Counted from the stretch's first letter, positions 52,186-61,968 are shown. The stretch is DNA of 64,000 bases from VAZQ01 sp963841105 (GCA_963841105.1 CAWJCB010000024.1:124001-188000), one strand, 5' to 3'. Numbers and translations: made by a program. Notes: generated by a model not told the origin, from the sequence alone.

Positions 52186-53037
52186 TTATGCGCCTTTCGC
52201 CAGGCGGTCGAACGCCATGAGCCGGCGCAGCAAACCTTCCATGTCTCCGAGGGGGACCATATTGGGCCCATCCGACGGCGCTCCGTCGGGATTCTGATGC
52301 GTCTCAATGAAGACACCGGCGACACCGACCGCCACCGCCGCGCGCGCCAGTACGCTCACAAACTCCCGTTCACCGCCGGAGGACGTGCCCATTCCGCCCG
52401 GCTGCTGGACGGAATGGGTTGCGTCAAAGATGACTGGCGCGCCTGTGGTGCGGGCGAGAATTGGTAGTGCGCGCATATCCGACACCAGCATATTGTATCC
52501 GAAGGAAGCGCCGCGCTCAGTGACCAGGACGTTGGGATTGCCGGCCGCACTGATCTTGGCGACCACATTCGCCATATCCCATGGCGCCAGAAACTGCCCC
52601 TTTTTCACATTAATGACGCGACGGGTTCTTGCTGCCGCCGCAAGCAGATCGGTCTGCCTGCAAAGAAATGCGGGGATCTGCAGCACATCCACGACGGTGG
52701 AAACGGGCTCGCATTGTGCTGCCTCGTGCACATCGGTGAGGAGTGCAACTCCGAGCCGCTCGCGAATCTCGGCGAAGATGGGCAATGCGTCCGCAAGCCC
52801 GACGCCGCGCGCACTTTTTGCGCTGGTACGGTTCGCCTTGTCAAACGAGGTCTTGTAAACAAGACCAATCCCCAACCTGCCGGTAATCTCCTTGAGAGCG
52901 CCAGCCGTTTCCAAGGCATGGTTGCGGCTCTCGAGCGCACAAGGACCTGCGATCAATGCGAGCGGAAGATCATTGCCGAAGCGTGCCGTGCCGACCGGCA
53001 CGATGCGATTAGGAGCGCTCTCTACGAGAGCATTCAT
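52186..53037 (-). CDS. kdsA: 3-deoxy-D-manno-octulosonate 8-phosphate synthase
   Basis: A 283-residue TIM-barrel enzyme that condenses arabinose 5-phosphate with phosphoenolpyruvate for lipopolysaccharide Kdo. Landmarks are IAGPCALESR near residue 24, YKTSFDKANRTS, TDVHEA, QIPAFLCRQTDL, and GTSSGGERE. Residues are close to the metal-independent or metal-dependent boundary and I do not assign the class. The ATG at 53037 (MNALVESAPN) is favoured over 53061. The substrate PEP is the product of enolase encoded 1.5 kb away. It is 37 bases after the NIPSNAP gene. Confidence 0.96.
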   Translation of the reverse strand: MNALVESAPNRIVPVGTARFGNDLPLALIAGPCALESRNHALETAGALKEITGRLGIGLVYKTSFDKANRTSAKSARGVGLADALPIFAEIRERLGVALLTDVHEAAQCEPVSTVVDVLQIPAFLCRQTDLLAAAARTRRVINVKKGQFLAPWDMANVVAKISAAGNPNVLVTERGASFGYNMLVSDMRALPILARTTGAPVIFDATHSVQQPGGMGTSSGGEREFVSVLARAAVAVGVAGVFIETHQNPDGAPSDGPNMVPLGDMEGLLRRLMAFDRLAKGA

Positions 53038-53074
53038 CGGTCCGGCCAAGCCGAAGCGCACTTTCCCCAGTTGC

Positions 53075-53404
53075 TCACTTCACAGCCGAAAAGCTGGTCG
53101 GCTGGAGAAACATGTTCTTGATAGAGGCCACAATCGGCCCATCCCGCTCGCTTTCGGCGCGCTTGGCAATCCATTCGGGATCGGTCGCAAACGCATTCCA
53201 TATCCTCTCCCGTTCCGCCATTGACTCCCACGCCAGAAGGTAGTGCAGGTCCTGGTTGCCGCCATCCCCGACCAGCACCGTCCAGAATCCCGCCTGCCGG
53301 ATGCCGTGCCGCTTCCAGAGATCGAGAGTCGTGGTCTCGAACCTTTTCAAAAGCACCGGAAGTCTCCCGACCACGCACTGATAAATCCGCAGCTCGTAAA
53401 TCAT
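53075..53404 (-). CDS. NIPSNAP-family protein
   Basis: A 109-residue ferredoxin-like dimeric alpha-beta barrel protein of the NIPSNAP family, starting MIYELRIYQCVVGRLPVLL and with HYLLAWESMAERERIW in the middle. The family has many members in bacteria but the chemistry is not established. The ATG at 53404 gives the family start; the frame is open to 53482 without support. It sits between pyrG and kdsA on their strand. I am confident of the family only. Confidence 0.88.
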   Translation of the reverse strand: MIYELRIYQCVVGRLPVLLKRFETTTLDLWKRHGIRQAGFWTVLVGDGGNQDLHYLLAWESMAERERIWNAFATDPEWIAKRAESERDGPIVASIKNMFLQPTSFSAVK

Positions 53405-53574
53405 GTTCGCCTCAGCTGGAGTGGACGCAGCCCATGACGTTAATGCCGTGGCAGGGAAAGGCAATGGACCCAACGCGGGCAAGCCGAATTCGCGATTGTT
53501 GGGCCTCGTAAGGAATTCGATCCCAACCTACAGACTGGTCGTCCGCCTCCCCGGACAAGGACGGAGCGAGAGGT

Positions 53575-55203
53575 TTACACCAGCCGGCTCTGGTGGACCG
53601 CTGCGCCTACGAAGGAGGCAAACAGCGGATGCGGATCGAAGGGGCGCGATTTGAGCTCGGGATGAAACTGCACGCCGACGAACCAGGGATGATCCTGATG
53701 CTCGATCATCTCCGGCAGGAGCCCGTCAGGCGACATGCCGGAAAAGCGCATGCCATGCTGCTCCAGGCGATCCTTGTAGCCGGTATTGACCTCGTAGCGA
53801 TGGCGGTGACGCTCGGAAATTTCCCTGGCACCATATATTTCGCTCACCCGGCTGCCCCGCTCGAGAAGGGCGGGATATGCGCCAAGCCGCATCGTGCCGC
53901 CAAGATCATTATCCCGGCCGCGAATCTGGCGCTCATTTCCCTTCATCCACTCCGTCATCAGCCCCACCACCGGGTTGGGGGTGGCGCCGAACTCCGTCAA
54001 CCCCGCGTCCTCAATCCCACATAAGTTCCTGGCAGCTTCAATGACGGCCATCTGCATGCCGAAGCAAATTCCGAAATACGGCACCTGGCGCTCGCGGGCA
54101 AACTGGGCAGCCTTGATCTTGCCTTCGCTGCCACGCTGTCCAAACCCTCCGGGGACGAGAATACCGTTCACATGTTGAAGGAAAGGGGCCGGGTCTTCAC
54201 GCTCGAACACTTCCAACTCGATCCAATCGAGATTTACTCTGACCTTATTTGCAATTCCACCATGGGAGAGCGCCTCGATCAGCGACTTATACGCATCCTT
54301 GAGCCCGGTATATTTGCCGACGATTGCGATGGTGACGTCGCCCTCCGGATTTCGAATGCGCTCGTTGATCCAATGCCAGCGGGCGAGGTCGGGATCCTCC
54401 TTGGCCTCTATGCCGAACGCGGCAAGCACTTCACGATCGAGCCCGGCTGCATGGTAGGCCTCGGGAACGGCATAGATGTTATCCACCTCAAGCGCCTCGA
54501 TGACGGCGCTCTCACGCACATTGCAGAACAAGCCGAGCTTGCGCCGCTCTTCCTTCGGAATAGGGCGGTCGCTGCGGCAGAGCAGAATGTCCGGCTGGAT
54601 GCCGATCGAGCGCAACTCCTTGACGGAATGCTGGGTTGGCTTTGTCTTGAGCTCCCCGGCGCCCGTGATGAAGGGCAGGAGCGTGAGGTGGATGTAGATC
54701 GCGTGATGGCGAGGTAGATCATTGCCAAGCTGCCGAATGGCCTCGAAGAACGGCAGCCCCTCGATGTCGCCGACCGTGCCCCCGATCTCGCAAAGGACGA
54801 AATCGCAATCCTCGTTTCCGTCGCGGATGAAATCCTTGATGGCGTTGGTCACGTGCGGGACCACCTGGATGGTGGCGCCCAGATAGTCGCCGCGTCGCTC
54901 CTTGGCGAGGATCTCCTGATAGATGCGACCGGTCGTGATGTTGTCGCGGCGGCTCGCGGGCCTGCCCGTAAAGCGTTCGTAATGGCCGAGATCTAGATCA
55001 GTTTCCGCGCCATCGTCAGTGACAAACACTTCCCCATGCTGATACGGCGACATGGTCCCTGGGTCGACGTTGAGATAGGGATCAAGCTTGCGCAGGCGCA
55101 CTCTGTAGCCGCGCGCTTGCAGCAACGCCCCCAGCGCCGCTGCTGCCAGACCCTTGCCGAGAGAGGAGACCACGCCGCCGGTGATAAAAATGTACCGCGC
55201 CAT
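53575..55203 (-). CDS. pyrG: CTP synthase
   Basis: A 542-residue enzyme making CTP from UTP with glutamine. The synthetase domain starts MARYIFITGGVVSSLGKGL with its P-loop-like sequence and has the GGTVGDIEG motif, and the class I glutaminase domain has the nucleophile cysteine in YFGICFGMQ and the His/Glu pair in VQFHPELKSRP. UTP-to-CTP conversion is feedback-inhibited by CTP at the synthetase site. The secG-pyrG-NIPSNAP-kdsA-eno order matches related genomes. All motifs are intact. Confidence 0.98.
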   Translation of the reverse strand: MARYIFITGGVVSSLGKGLAAAALGALLQARGYRVRLRKLDPYLNVDPGTMSPYQHGEVFVTDDGAETDLDLGHYERFTGRPASRRDNITTGRIYQEILAKERRGDYLGATIQVVPHVTNAIKDFIRDGNEDCDFVLCEIGGTVGDIEGLPFFEAIRQLGNDLPRHHAIYIHLTLLPFITGAGELKTKPTQHSVKELRSIGIQPDILLCRSDRPIPKEERRKLGLFCNVRESAVIEALEVDNIYAVPEAYHAAGLDREVLAAFGIEAKEDPDLARWHWINERIRNPEGDVTIAIVGKYTGLKDAYKSLIEALSHGGIANKVRVNLDWIELEVFEREDPAPFLQHVNGILVPGGFGQRGSEGKIKAAQFARERQVPYFGICFGMQMAVIEAARNLCGIEDAGLTEFGATPNPVVGLMTEWMKGNERQIRGRDNDLGGTMRLGAYPALLERGSRVSEIYGAREISERHRHRYEVNTGYKDRLEQHGMRFSGMSPDGLLPEMIEHQDHPWFVGVQFHPELKSRPFDPHPLFASFVGAAVHQSRLV

Positions 55204-55360
55204 GGGACCTGACCTTTAGCGCCTCCGCGCCGATTCGCCGAGAGGATTTCCAGTCGCCGGTATGCGCCGTTTGCATGCCTTGATTTTCAATATGACTTCC
55301 AATTCTCTACAGCGATCCGTTAATGTGAGTTCGCGCCAAGGCATTCGTAAATTGCATAAC

Positions 55361-55388
55361 TAAAAAGAAAGGCCCGATCGCCCGGCCC
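55361..55388 (-). terminator. Probable terminator between secG and pyrG
   Basis: On the minus strand a GC-rich element (about 55371-55388, GGCC..GGCC with a GC-rich loop) is followed by TTTCTTTTTA at 55370-55361. The paired stem is short (four or five pairs), but the T-run directly after it is the best in the window. Confidence 0.45.
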
Positions 55389-55401
55389 TGATGCGGCATT
55401 G

Positions 55402-55788
55402 TCATTGTGAGCGGGGGACTTGCGGGCCCGGTGCCGGAGCTGGCCGCTGCTCATTCTGACGCAGTGTGTCAAGAACCCCTCCTCCCCCCTGGCCCAAAGG
55501 CGTCGCGGGCGCGGGTGCGCCGGGCGTCTGCTGCGCCGGCGCTCCTTGAATGATCGAGTGGGGTTTTCTCTCCCAACCGGCGAGGATGGACAGCAGCAAG
55601 CTGGTGGCGAAGAAAGTGCCTGCCAATATCGCGGTCGTTCGGGTAAGCACATTGGCGGTTCCCCGGCTCGAGAGGAACCCGCCCGTCGAGCCGATCCCGA
55701 GGCCTCCGCCTTCCGACTTCTGCAGCAACACAACGCCGATCATGGCGGCGACCACCATGAGATGGATGACGACAAGGACAGTCTGCAT
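55402..55788 (-). CDS. secG: Preprotein translocase subunit SecG
   Basis: A 128-residue inner-membrane protein of the SecYEG channel. Two transmembrane segments (about 2-22 and 48-70) flank the conserved loop QKSEGGGLGIGSTGGF with GTANVLTR. The C-terminal 55 residues are Pro, Ala and Gln rich, as in other alphaproteobacterial SecG. The ATG at 55788 gives MQTVLVVIHLMVVAAMIG; the longer frame is not needed. It is upstream of pyrG, separated by a probable terminator. Confidence 0.95.
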   Translation of the reverse strand: MQTVLVVIHLMVVAAMIGVVLLQKSEGGGLGIGSTGGFLSSRGTANVLTRTTAILAGTFFATSLLLSILAGWERKPHSIIQGAPAQQTPGAPAPATPLGQGGGGVLDTLRQNEQRPAPAPGPQVPRSQ

Positions 55789-56065
55789 GAATCCTGCTCG
55801 AACGGGTCTCGCGTGAGGGCGCCCCAAAGCTCCCAACGTTCATATAGGGAGCAATCGGCTCCTCTACACGATCCGCGGCCTCATTTCCATTGCGGGCGAG
55901 AGCAGTCAGGGAAGAGACTAAGAGCGATTTTTGTCGGATTTGGCATCTTCGCCGTAATCCGCCGGTCTTGCTGGAGGATTACGCGCGCCTTGACGAGCGC
56001 ACGTGCTTCGATGCACCAACGGCTCCGATCAGGACAGACGTAGTCCCGGACGCAAGGATTGCCCA

Positions 56066-57346
56066 ATGACCGACCGCACCCCAGGCTTCGCTACGCTCGC
56101 CATCCATGCAGGCGCGAAACCAGACCCCACGACAGGAGCGCGCGCAACTCCGATTTACCAGACGACGTCCTTCGTGTTCGAGGACGTCGACCATGCCGCC
56201 TCATTATTCGGCCTGCAAACTTTCGGCAACATTTATACGCGCATCGGCAATCCCACGAACGCCGTTCTGGAGGAGCGTGTGGCGGCCCTTGAAGGCGGCA
56301 CCGCGGGGCTCGCCGTCGCGTCAGGACATGCGGCGCAGGTGGTCGTCATGCATTGCCTGATGAAGCCCGGGGACGAATTCGTTGCCGCCAAGAAGCTCTA
56401 TGGCGGGTCGATCAATCAGTTCAACCACGCGTACAAGAATTTCGGCTGGAACGTCGTGTGGGCGGACCCCGACGATATCGGTACGTTCGAACGAGCCGTG
56501 AGCACCAAGACCCGGGCAATTTTCATCGAGTCAATAGCTAATCCCGGTGGAGTCATTACCGACATCGAGGCGGTGGCGAAGGTTGCCAAGGCCGCAGGCG
56601 TGCCCCTCATCGTCGATAACACGCTGGCAACACCGTATTTGTGCAAACCCATTGAGTATGGCGCCGACATCGTGGTGCATTCGCTGACCAAGTTTCTTGG
56701 CGGTCATGGCAATTCCATCGGTGGACTGATCGTGGACGGCGGCACGTTCAACTGGTCGCGGGAAAAGCGCTACCCGATGCTGTGCGAACCGCGGCCCGAA
56801 TATCACGGGATCGTATTGCACGAAACATTTGGGAACTTTGCCTTCGCGATCGCCTGCCGTGTGCTCGCATTGCGCGATCTCGGCCCGGCTTTATCGCCAT
56901 TCAACGCCTTCCTCATTCTAACCGGAATTGAAACTCTTCCACTGCGGATGCAGCGCCACTGCGACAATACCGTGGCCGTCGCGCAATGGCTGGCCGCTCA
57001 CGACAAAGTGGCATGGGTCAGCTATCCCGGGCTAGCTCAAGACCGCTATGCAAAGCTGGCCAAGAGATATGTGCCCAGGGGCGCGGGCTCGGTGTTCACG
57101 TTTGGCCTCAAGGGCGGCTATGATGCAGGCGTAAGGCTGGTGTCGAACGTGAAGCTGTTCTCACATCTGGCCAATATCGGCGATACCCGGTCTCTGATCA
57201 TCCACCCGGCCTCGACCACCCATCGGCAGCTCACCGATGCCCAGAAGATCGAGGCAGGCGCCGGGCCGGACGTCGTTCGACTATCGATCGGCCTGGAGGA
57301 CAAGGAGGACATCATCGCGGATCTGGAGCAGGGCCTGGCAGCCTAA
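56066..57346 (+). CDS. metY: O-acetylhomoserine sulfhydrylase
   Basis: A 426-residue PLP enzyme of the Cys/Met metabolism family that makes homocysteine from O-acetylhomoserine and sulphide. The PLP lysine lies in VVHSLTKFLGGHG (about residue 206), and ATPIYQTTSFVFED near residue 28 and NTLATPYL near 182 are family markers. The size and the long insertion mark it as MetY rather than MetB/MetC/MetZ. The ATG at 56066 starts MTDRTPGFATLAIHAG. It is divergent from secG and alone on its strand; a hairpin follows its stop. Confidence 0.95.
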   Translation: MTDRTPGFATLAIHAGAKPDPTTGARATPIYQTTSFVFEDVDHAASLFGLQTFGNIYTRIGNPTNAVLEERVAALEGGTAGLAVASGHAAQVVVMHCLMKPGDEFVAAKKLYGGSINQFNHAYKNFGWNVVWADPDDIGTFERAVSTKTRAIFIESIANPGGVITDIEAVAKVAKAAGVPLIVDNTLATPYLCKPIEYGADIVVHSLTKFLGGHGNSIGGLIVDGGTFNWSREKRYPMLCEPRPEYHGIVLHETFGNFAFAIACRVLALRDLGPALSPFNAFLILTGIETLPLRMQRHCDNTVAVAQWLAAHDKVAWVSYPGLAQDRYAKLAKRYVPRGAGSVFTFGLKGGYDAGVRLVSNVKLFSHLANIGDTRSLIIHPASTTHRQLTDAQKIEAGAGPDVVRLSIGLEDKEDIIADLEQGLAA

Positions 57347-57401
57347 TTTAGTACCCACTTTCACTGCCGCATGACTCGCATGTATCGGCAGGCGCCGACC
57401 T

Positions 57402-57428
57402 GCTCCCTCGGCCTTTGGGAGAGGGAGC
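57402..57428. terminator. Hairpin between convergent metY and crotonase genes
   Basis: GCTCCCTC (57402-57409) and GAGGGAGC (57421-57428) form a perfect 8-pair stem with an 11-base loop, 56 bases after the metY stop. No T-run follows. Hairpins of CTCCCTC..GAGGGAG type are often dispersed in Bradyrhizobium-like genomes, so it may be a mosaic repeat rather than a dedicated terminator. Confidence 0.4.
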
Positions 57429-57542
57429 GCGCCGCGGATGCGGCAGCGACCCAGAGTCTCGCGACTGTATGTATCAGTGAATTGTGATTCCAGGAGCCCT
57501 CCCCTGCCTGCCGCTCCTGATGCTCATCCGGGTTGCGGCTGC

Positions 57543-58292
57543 TTACGATTTGCGCAACGTCCGGGCGACATAGCCGCGCACGCGAGCGAGAGTCTCAGGC
57601 GACAACCACATCTCATAGACCTCGGTCTTGCTTGCGTCGTTTTGCAGCCTCTCCAAAACCGGCCCGCGGATTTGCTTTTTTGTCAAGGCGAAGGCTGCCG
57701 GCGGTAAGCCAGCAAGACCCTTTGCGCATTCGATCGCACGTTCGAGAAGAGCGTTGGGATCGACAACCTCATCGACAAGCCCACGCTCCCCCGCCTCGGG
57801 CGGCGCATAGGTCGCTCCACTGAATATTGCCTCCGCGAAATAACGCGGCGTCAGCGCAGAGCGCATGATTTCAAGAGCGCTGGCAGGGAATGGAACCCCC
57901 ACGAGCAGCTCGGTCACGCCGATCCGCCCGGCGTCGGCCGACATCAGTCGTTTGTCGGCGGCACAAGCAAGAACACAGCCCCCTGCAATCGCATGGCCGT
58001 TGATTGCCGCGATCATCGGCTTTGGACACGCGAAGGCGGTCGTCAGCATGGTGCTCAGCGCCGGCACGAACTTGCGCACATAGGGGGCGCCGCCGTCGAG
58101 CAACCGCAGAAGATCGACGCCAGCGGAGAACATCCGGCCAGTGCCCGTAATCACCACGGCACCCGTGGCGCTGCGGTTGAGCTCATCGAGCCTCGCGGTG
58201 AGCAGTTCGCAAAATTCGAGGGTCATCGCATTGGCCTTGCCGTTGGCCATGCGCAGGATCGCGACGCCGTCCGTTTCGCTGATCTCGATCAT
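57543..58292 (-). CDS. Enoyl-CoA hydratase/isomerase family protein
   Basis: A 249-residue crotonase-fold protein. The first oxyanion segment is FSAGVDLLRLL (about 58-68) and the second INGHAIAGGCVLACAADKR (about 96-114). The first catalytic glutamate position holds Val, while a glutamate is present in GVTELLVGVPFP, a pattern seen in isomerase-like members. The true substrate cannot be read from sequence. The ATG at 58292 gives MIEISETDGVAIL. It is 73 bases downstream of an ABC solute-binding protein gene on the same strand, so they may form a two-gene unit. Confidence 0.9.
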   Translation of the reverse strand: MIEISETDGVAILRMANGKANAMTLEFCELLTARLDELNRSATGAVVITGTGRMFSAGVDLLRLLDGGAPYVRKFVPALSTMLTTAFACPKPMIAAINGHAIAGGCVLACAADKRLMSADAGRIGVTELLVGVPFPASALEIMRSALTPRYFAEAIFSGATYAPPEAGERGLVDEVVDPNALLERAIECAKGLAGLPPAAFALTKKQIRGPVLERLQNDASKTEVYEMWLSPETLARVRGYVARTLRKS

Positions 58293-58365
58293 CGCTTCTC
58301 GGCTGTGTGGCTCATTCCACGATCTTCGGCGCCTCGACCAGTTCGCCCGTGAGTCGATACGCCTC

Positions 58366-59364
58366 TCAGTTCGCAATGAAGCCGGGCGCGTATACATCGG
58401 CCGGCGAAACACTCTTCTTGAGCGCAAACGTCGCTCCGACGATGTCGATCGTCTTCTGCATGCGTGCGGGGTCTATTGCACCGAGATCTGCATCCGGCTG
58501 AGCCGCGAGCTCCTTGACCTTTATTGTTTCGCCGATAGCGATGTCGACATCGATTTCACGATGATGCTTGTGCATGATTTCGCCCGCCTGCCTTGGATCA
58601 GCCATTGCGCTTTTCAGACCGTCGAGGGTCGCCCTGACGAAGCGCCGCACGAGACCGGGATTTGCCTCGATCATCGCATCAGAAGCGACAAGTCCATTGC
58701 TGTAGTAGTCCAGCCCTGCATCGGAGTACGGCAAACCAAGCACTTCCCTCGGCGCTGCCATGGCCGCGAGAAGCGGCTCTCCGACCGTGAATTGCCCTAT
58801 TCCATCGACCCGTTTGGCGGTCAGCATTCCCGGCAGCGCATCGCTGTTCGCGGCGATCCATCTTACTTTGCCGGCATCGACACCCGCCGCTCTGGCATAA
58901 GTCGCAAAAAGCTTAGGTACTGAGCTGAATGCCGTATCAGCCAAAGTCTTGCCCTCGAAGTCCTTTGGCTTCGCGATCCCGAACTCCTTGAGCACGTAAA
59001 CCGCGTGCGGCGGCTTTGGATAGATCATGGCGACCAGCTTGACCGGGATATCATCGTTCGCGCGGCCGAGCACGACTGCGAATGCGTCCGCGAATCCGAT
59101 CTGTGCGGTGGCGTTAGCAACCTGCTTGATGGTGTTGGCCGACCCTTGCGAGCGCACGATCTCGATCTCTATGCTTTCGCGCGCGTAGTATCCCTTCTCC
59201 AGGGCCACGAAATAATATGCGTGACGACCATACAACCCATAATCGGTAACGAAGATGATCTTGTCGGCGGAATGGGCATTGCCGGCCATCATGATTGGCA
59301 ACGCCGCGCAAATCGCGAAGAGCGCAAGCCGGCGCGCATCTGCACAGGAACATACGCGCTTCAT
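58366..59364 (-). CDS. ABC transporter solute-binding protein, NMT1/SsuA type
   Basis: A 332-residue periplasmic binding protein with a signal peptide (about 1-33, cut near NAHSA). The start of the mature part, DKIIFVTDYGLYGRHAYYFVALEKGYY, and VRSQGSANTIKQVANATAQIGFAD are typical of NMT1/THI5-like proteins that bind pyrimidine precursors, taurine, sulphonates or aromatic acids. No permease or ATPase gene is adjacent, so it is an orphan in this window; the next gene downstream is a crotonase. The ATG at 59364 is favoured over 59433. Confidence 0.88.
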   Translation of the reverse strand: MKRVCSCADARRLALFAICAALPIMMAGNAHSADKIIFVTDYGLYGRHAYYFVALEKGYYARESIEIEIVRSQGSANTIKQVANATAQIGFADAFAVVLGRANDDIPVKLVAMIYPKPPHAVYVLKEFGIAKPKDFEGKTLADTAFSSVPKLFATYARAAGVDAGKVRWIAANSDALPGMLTAKRVDGIGQFTVGEPLLAAMAAPREVLGLPYSDAGLDYYSNGLVASDAMIEANPGLVRRFVRATLDGLKSAMADPRQAGEIMHKHHREIDVDIAIGETIKVKELAAQPDADLGAIDPARMQKTIDIVGATFALKKSVSPADVYAPGFIAN

Positions 59365-59476
59365 CTCTGCCTCTCGAATTTGCGCGAATGACGGGTGCGA
59401 GCAACAATGCTTCAATGCAGCTCGGATTTGCAAAATTAGACGATTGGCCTCGATCTGGAAAGGCGCTCAACCACGT

Positions 59477-60496
59477 CTAATGCACCAGACGGCGTTCCGG
59501 GGTTGCCGTCACGCCGCGTTCACGCGCCGAAATCCGTTCCATACTGCGGTTGCTGCGCCTGAGAGCAAGACACGGACGTAACGCAGTTGCTGGTGCTCGC
59601 CATTGAGCGAGATACGCGGGAGCGCAGTCAAATGCTGCCGATGCTCCGGGAAAAGCACGCCGGGCCGCGTTGTCACCGCAGTCTTGAAGCCGAGAATCCG
59701 AGGCAATGCGGAACTCGCGAAGTCCGGCGGAGCTGCGATCTCCCACAGGATAGGAAAGGTGGTCCGGTGCACGGCCCAGCGCCGCCGCGATCACCAGCCG
59801 GCTCATATCCATCTCCGAACGCGCCGATTTCTCCGGCACCTTGGCCAGCATCACGTGATTGACGGTATGTGCGCCGATAGTGACGAGCGGATCAGCGGCT
59901 AGCGTCGCCAGCTCGTCCCAGTTCATGCACAATTCATCGCAGAATGCCGAGACCTCGACCTGGTAGCGGCCCGCGAGATCGCGCACAACGTGCCGCAATT
60001 GGTCCTCAGTCTTGAAGCTGCGCACCCATCCGTAGAGCTGGGCGAAGAGATGCCGCTTGTCGGCGATGGTCTCGCATTCGAACGCCTGCTCCTTGCCATC
60101 GACCAGCAGTTGGATGCGTTTGTTGCGGGCAACGACGGCTTCGAGCGCCAGCCACCAGAGCTCTCCCAGCCGATCGGGAAAGCTGGTGGGGATGTAAACT
60201 GCGAACGGCACCTGGTGCTTCTTGAAGATTGGATAGGCCCACTGCAGAGTGTCGCGATATCCGTCGTCCACCGTGAAGCAGACAAAGCGCCGCGCCACAT
60301 CTCCACGCGCAAGGCGGTGGTGCATCTCGTCGAGGCTGATGAGATCGAGCCGTGAGCGGCGCAGCCAGCGCACGACATCTTCCAGGAAACCAGGTCTGAT
60401 CTCGAGGAGTCTGTTAGGCTGGAAGCGGTCGAGCCGAGGCGGGCGGACGTGATGCAGGGTAAGGATGACCCCCAAGCCCGCAACAAATGGCCGCAT
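59477..60496 (-). CDS. Polysaccharide deacetylase, C-terminus frameshifted
   Basis: A NodB-type carbohydrate esterase of the exopolysaccharide group. The first metal-binding aspartates are in CFTVDDGYRDT (about 73-83), and the histidine motif is GAHTVNHVML. Up to REFRIASD (about residue 268) the frame is family-like; after that it is not, and the natural ending (LGFKTAVTTRPGVLFPEHRQ to GFRRVNAA) lies in the next frame and stops at 59509. One T too many in GATTCTC (AA at 59695-59696 on the plus strand) explains this. The corrected product is about 328 residues. Upstream of the ATG at 60496 the coding pattern continues about 24 codons to a CTG at 60568 with GAAGGA before it. Confidence 0.85.
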   Translation of the reverse strand: MRPFVAGLGVILTLHHVRPPRLDRFQPNRLLEIRPGFLEDVVRWLRRSRLDLISLDEMHHRLARGDVARRFVCFTVDDGYRDTLQWAYPIFKKHQVPFAVYIPTSFPDRLGELWWLALEAVVARNKRIQLLVDGKEQAFECETIADKRHLFAQLYGWVRSFKTEDQLRHVVRDLAGRYQVEVSAFCDELCMNWDELATLAADPLVTIGAHTVNHVMLAKVPEKSARSEMDMSRLVIAAALGRAPDHLSYPVGDRSSAGLREFRIASDSRLQDCGDNAARRAFPGASAAFDCAPAYLAQWRAPATALRPCLALRRSNRSMERISARERGVTATPERRLVH

Positions 60497-60704
60497 GAGA
60501 TGGTGCGCGGCGCTGAAATAAAGCGCCTCGAAGCCGCCGCGGACGAGCGTTTTCTGTAGGGATTTCAGTGCACTATTCCTTCAGTGGCGCCGGGGATCAT
60601 AGTCCCAACTCTTTATTGATAATTCTTTGCCAATTTCATTGATTGGCTCCCGGTCAGCGGAGAAGCGAATACCGCTGCGCTTTCGGGAGCGAGGAGTTCC
60701 CGCA

Positions 60705-61922
60705 ATGGACATTGCGCTCAACTATGGAGCTGCTGCACGGCGAAGTGAGGCAGTAGGCCTCCGTCGTGACGTCCAGATTGCGCGGGTCGAAGTATTCGAT
60801 AGCCTGGAGGGGGCAGAGCCGTTCTGGCGCAGGCTGGAGCAAGCCCCATGTGCAGCAACCCCCTATCAGCGGTTCGACCTGCTAGCAGCCTGGCAGCGCC
60901 ACGTCGGTGAACGCGGCGGCATTCGACCATTCATCGTCATCGGGTTCGACCGTGTCGGGCAACCGCTCTTTCTCTGGCCATTTGGCCACGCGCGTAAAGG
61001 TCCACTGAAGCTGGTAAGTTTCCTGGGTTCGAAGCACTCGAACTTCAACTTTGGACTCTGGCACCACGATATTCTGGCCGCAATCAGCGAAGAGGACATT
61101 CGCGGCATATTGAATGGCTTGCGGCGGGACGCTGATCTCATCATGCTGTGCAATCAGCCGCTGACCTGGAATGGCGCGCCCAATCCATTCATGCTGCTGC
61201 CGCATCAGACTTCCGTCGACATGAGCGCCATCCTGGATTTGCGGCGCACAGCCCAGCAGCCAAGTCCCCAGCAGCCAAGTCTCGAGGCTCTCAGCACGTC
61301 GCTGCGGTCTCGCCTGCGCAACAAGGAACGCAAGCTTCAGAAACTTGCGGGCTATCGCTACATCCAGGCGACCACCGCTGAGGATATCGATCGCCTTCTC
61401 GACAATTTTTTCATCTTGAAGGCGAACCATATGATCGCGCAAGGACTGGGCAACGTTTTTGCCGAGCCAGGGGTCGCCGAATTTCTGCGCCAAGCCTGTC
61501 ACTGCCGGCTTCCTGATCAGCGGCCTCTGATCGAGATTCATGCGCTCGAAAGCGCGACCGAGGTCCTCGCGCTGGTCGGAGCCATTGTCGATGGCTATCG
61601 TTGCTCGACGATGTTCAACACCTATACTCTTGGCGAGAACACCCGGCACAGCCCGGGACTCATACTCCTCGTGCACATGATCGATGCATGCGGCGCGCGA
61701 AGCATAGACACGTTCGACATCGGCGTCGGTCGGGCACACTACAAATCATTTTTCTGCCGCGAACCGGAGCCGTTGTGCGACTCGTTTCTTGGTCTCACTC
61801 CCGGCGGGAGACTGGCGGGAGCGGCGTTCGCTGCAATGTTTTCCGCGAAACGTACGATAAAAGAGAACGCGGCACTGTGGGCCACAGTGCAGGCTTGGCG
61901 GCGCGTGCGCGCCCGCAGCTGA
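60705..61922 (+). CDS. CelD/BcsL-type acetyltransferase (GNAT)
   Basis: A 405-residue protein with a C-terminal GNAT_6/BcsL-like acetyltransferase fold (about 165-350), including RLRNKERKLQKLAGYRY, and the segment YTLGENTRHSPGLILLVHMID typical of CelD-family proteins linked to cellulose or exopolysaccharide synthesis. It probably acetylates a polysaccharide precursor or assembly protein. AGGAG six bases or so before the ATG at 60705 decides the start. A short duplication gives QQPSPQQPS near residue 190. It is divergent from the deacetylase gene, which would perform the opposite chemistry. Confidence 0.87.
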   Translation: MDIALNYGAAARRSEAVGLRRDVQIARVEVFDSLEGAEPFWRRLEQAPCAATPYQRFDLLAAWQRHVGERGGIRPFIVIGFDRVGQPLFLWPFGHARKGPLKLVSFLGSKHSNFNFGLWHHDILAAISEEDIRGILNGLRRDADLIMLCNQPLTWNGAPNPFMLLPHQTSVDMSAILDLRRTAQQPSPQQPSLEALSTSLRSRLRNKERKLQKLAGYRYIQATTAEDIDRLLDNFFILKANHMIAQGLGNVFAEPGVAEFLRQACHCRLPDQRPLIEIHALESATEVLALVGAIVDGYRCSTMFNTYTLGENTRHSPGLILLVHMIDACGARSIDTFDIGVGRAHYKSFFCREPEPLCDSFLGLTPGGRLAGAAFAAMFSAKRTIKENAALWATVQAWRRVRARS

Positions 61923-61968
61923 GCAATCGTCGTATAGGTGGGCTAAGGCGCGTCCGCGCTCGATCCGC

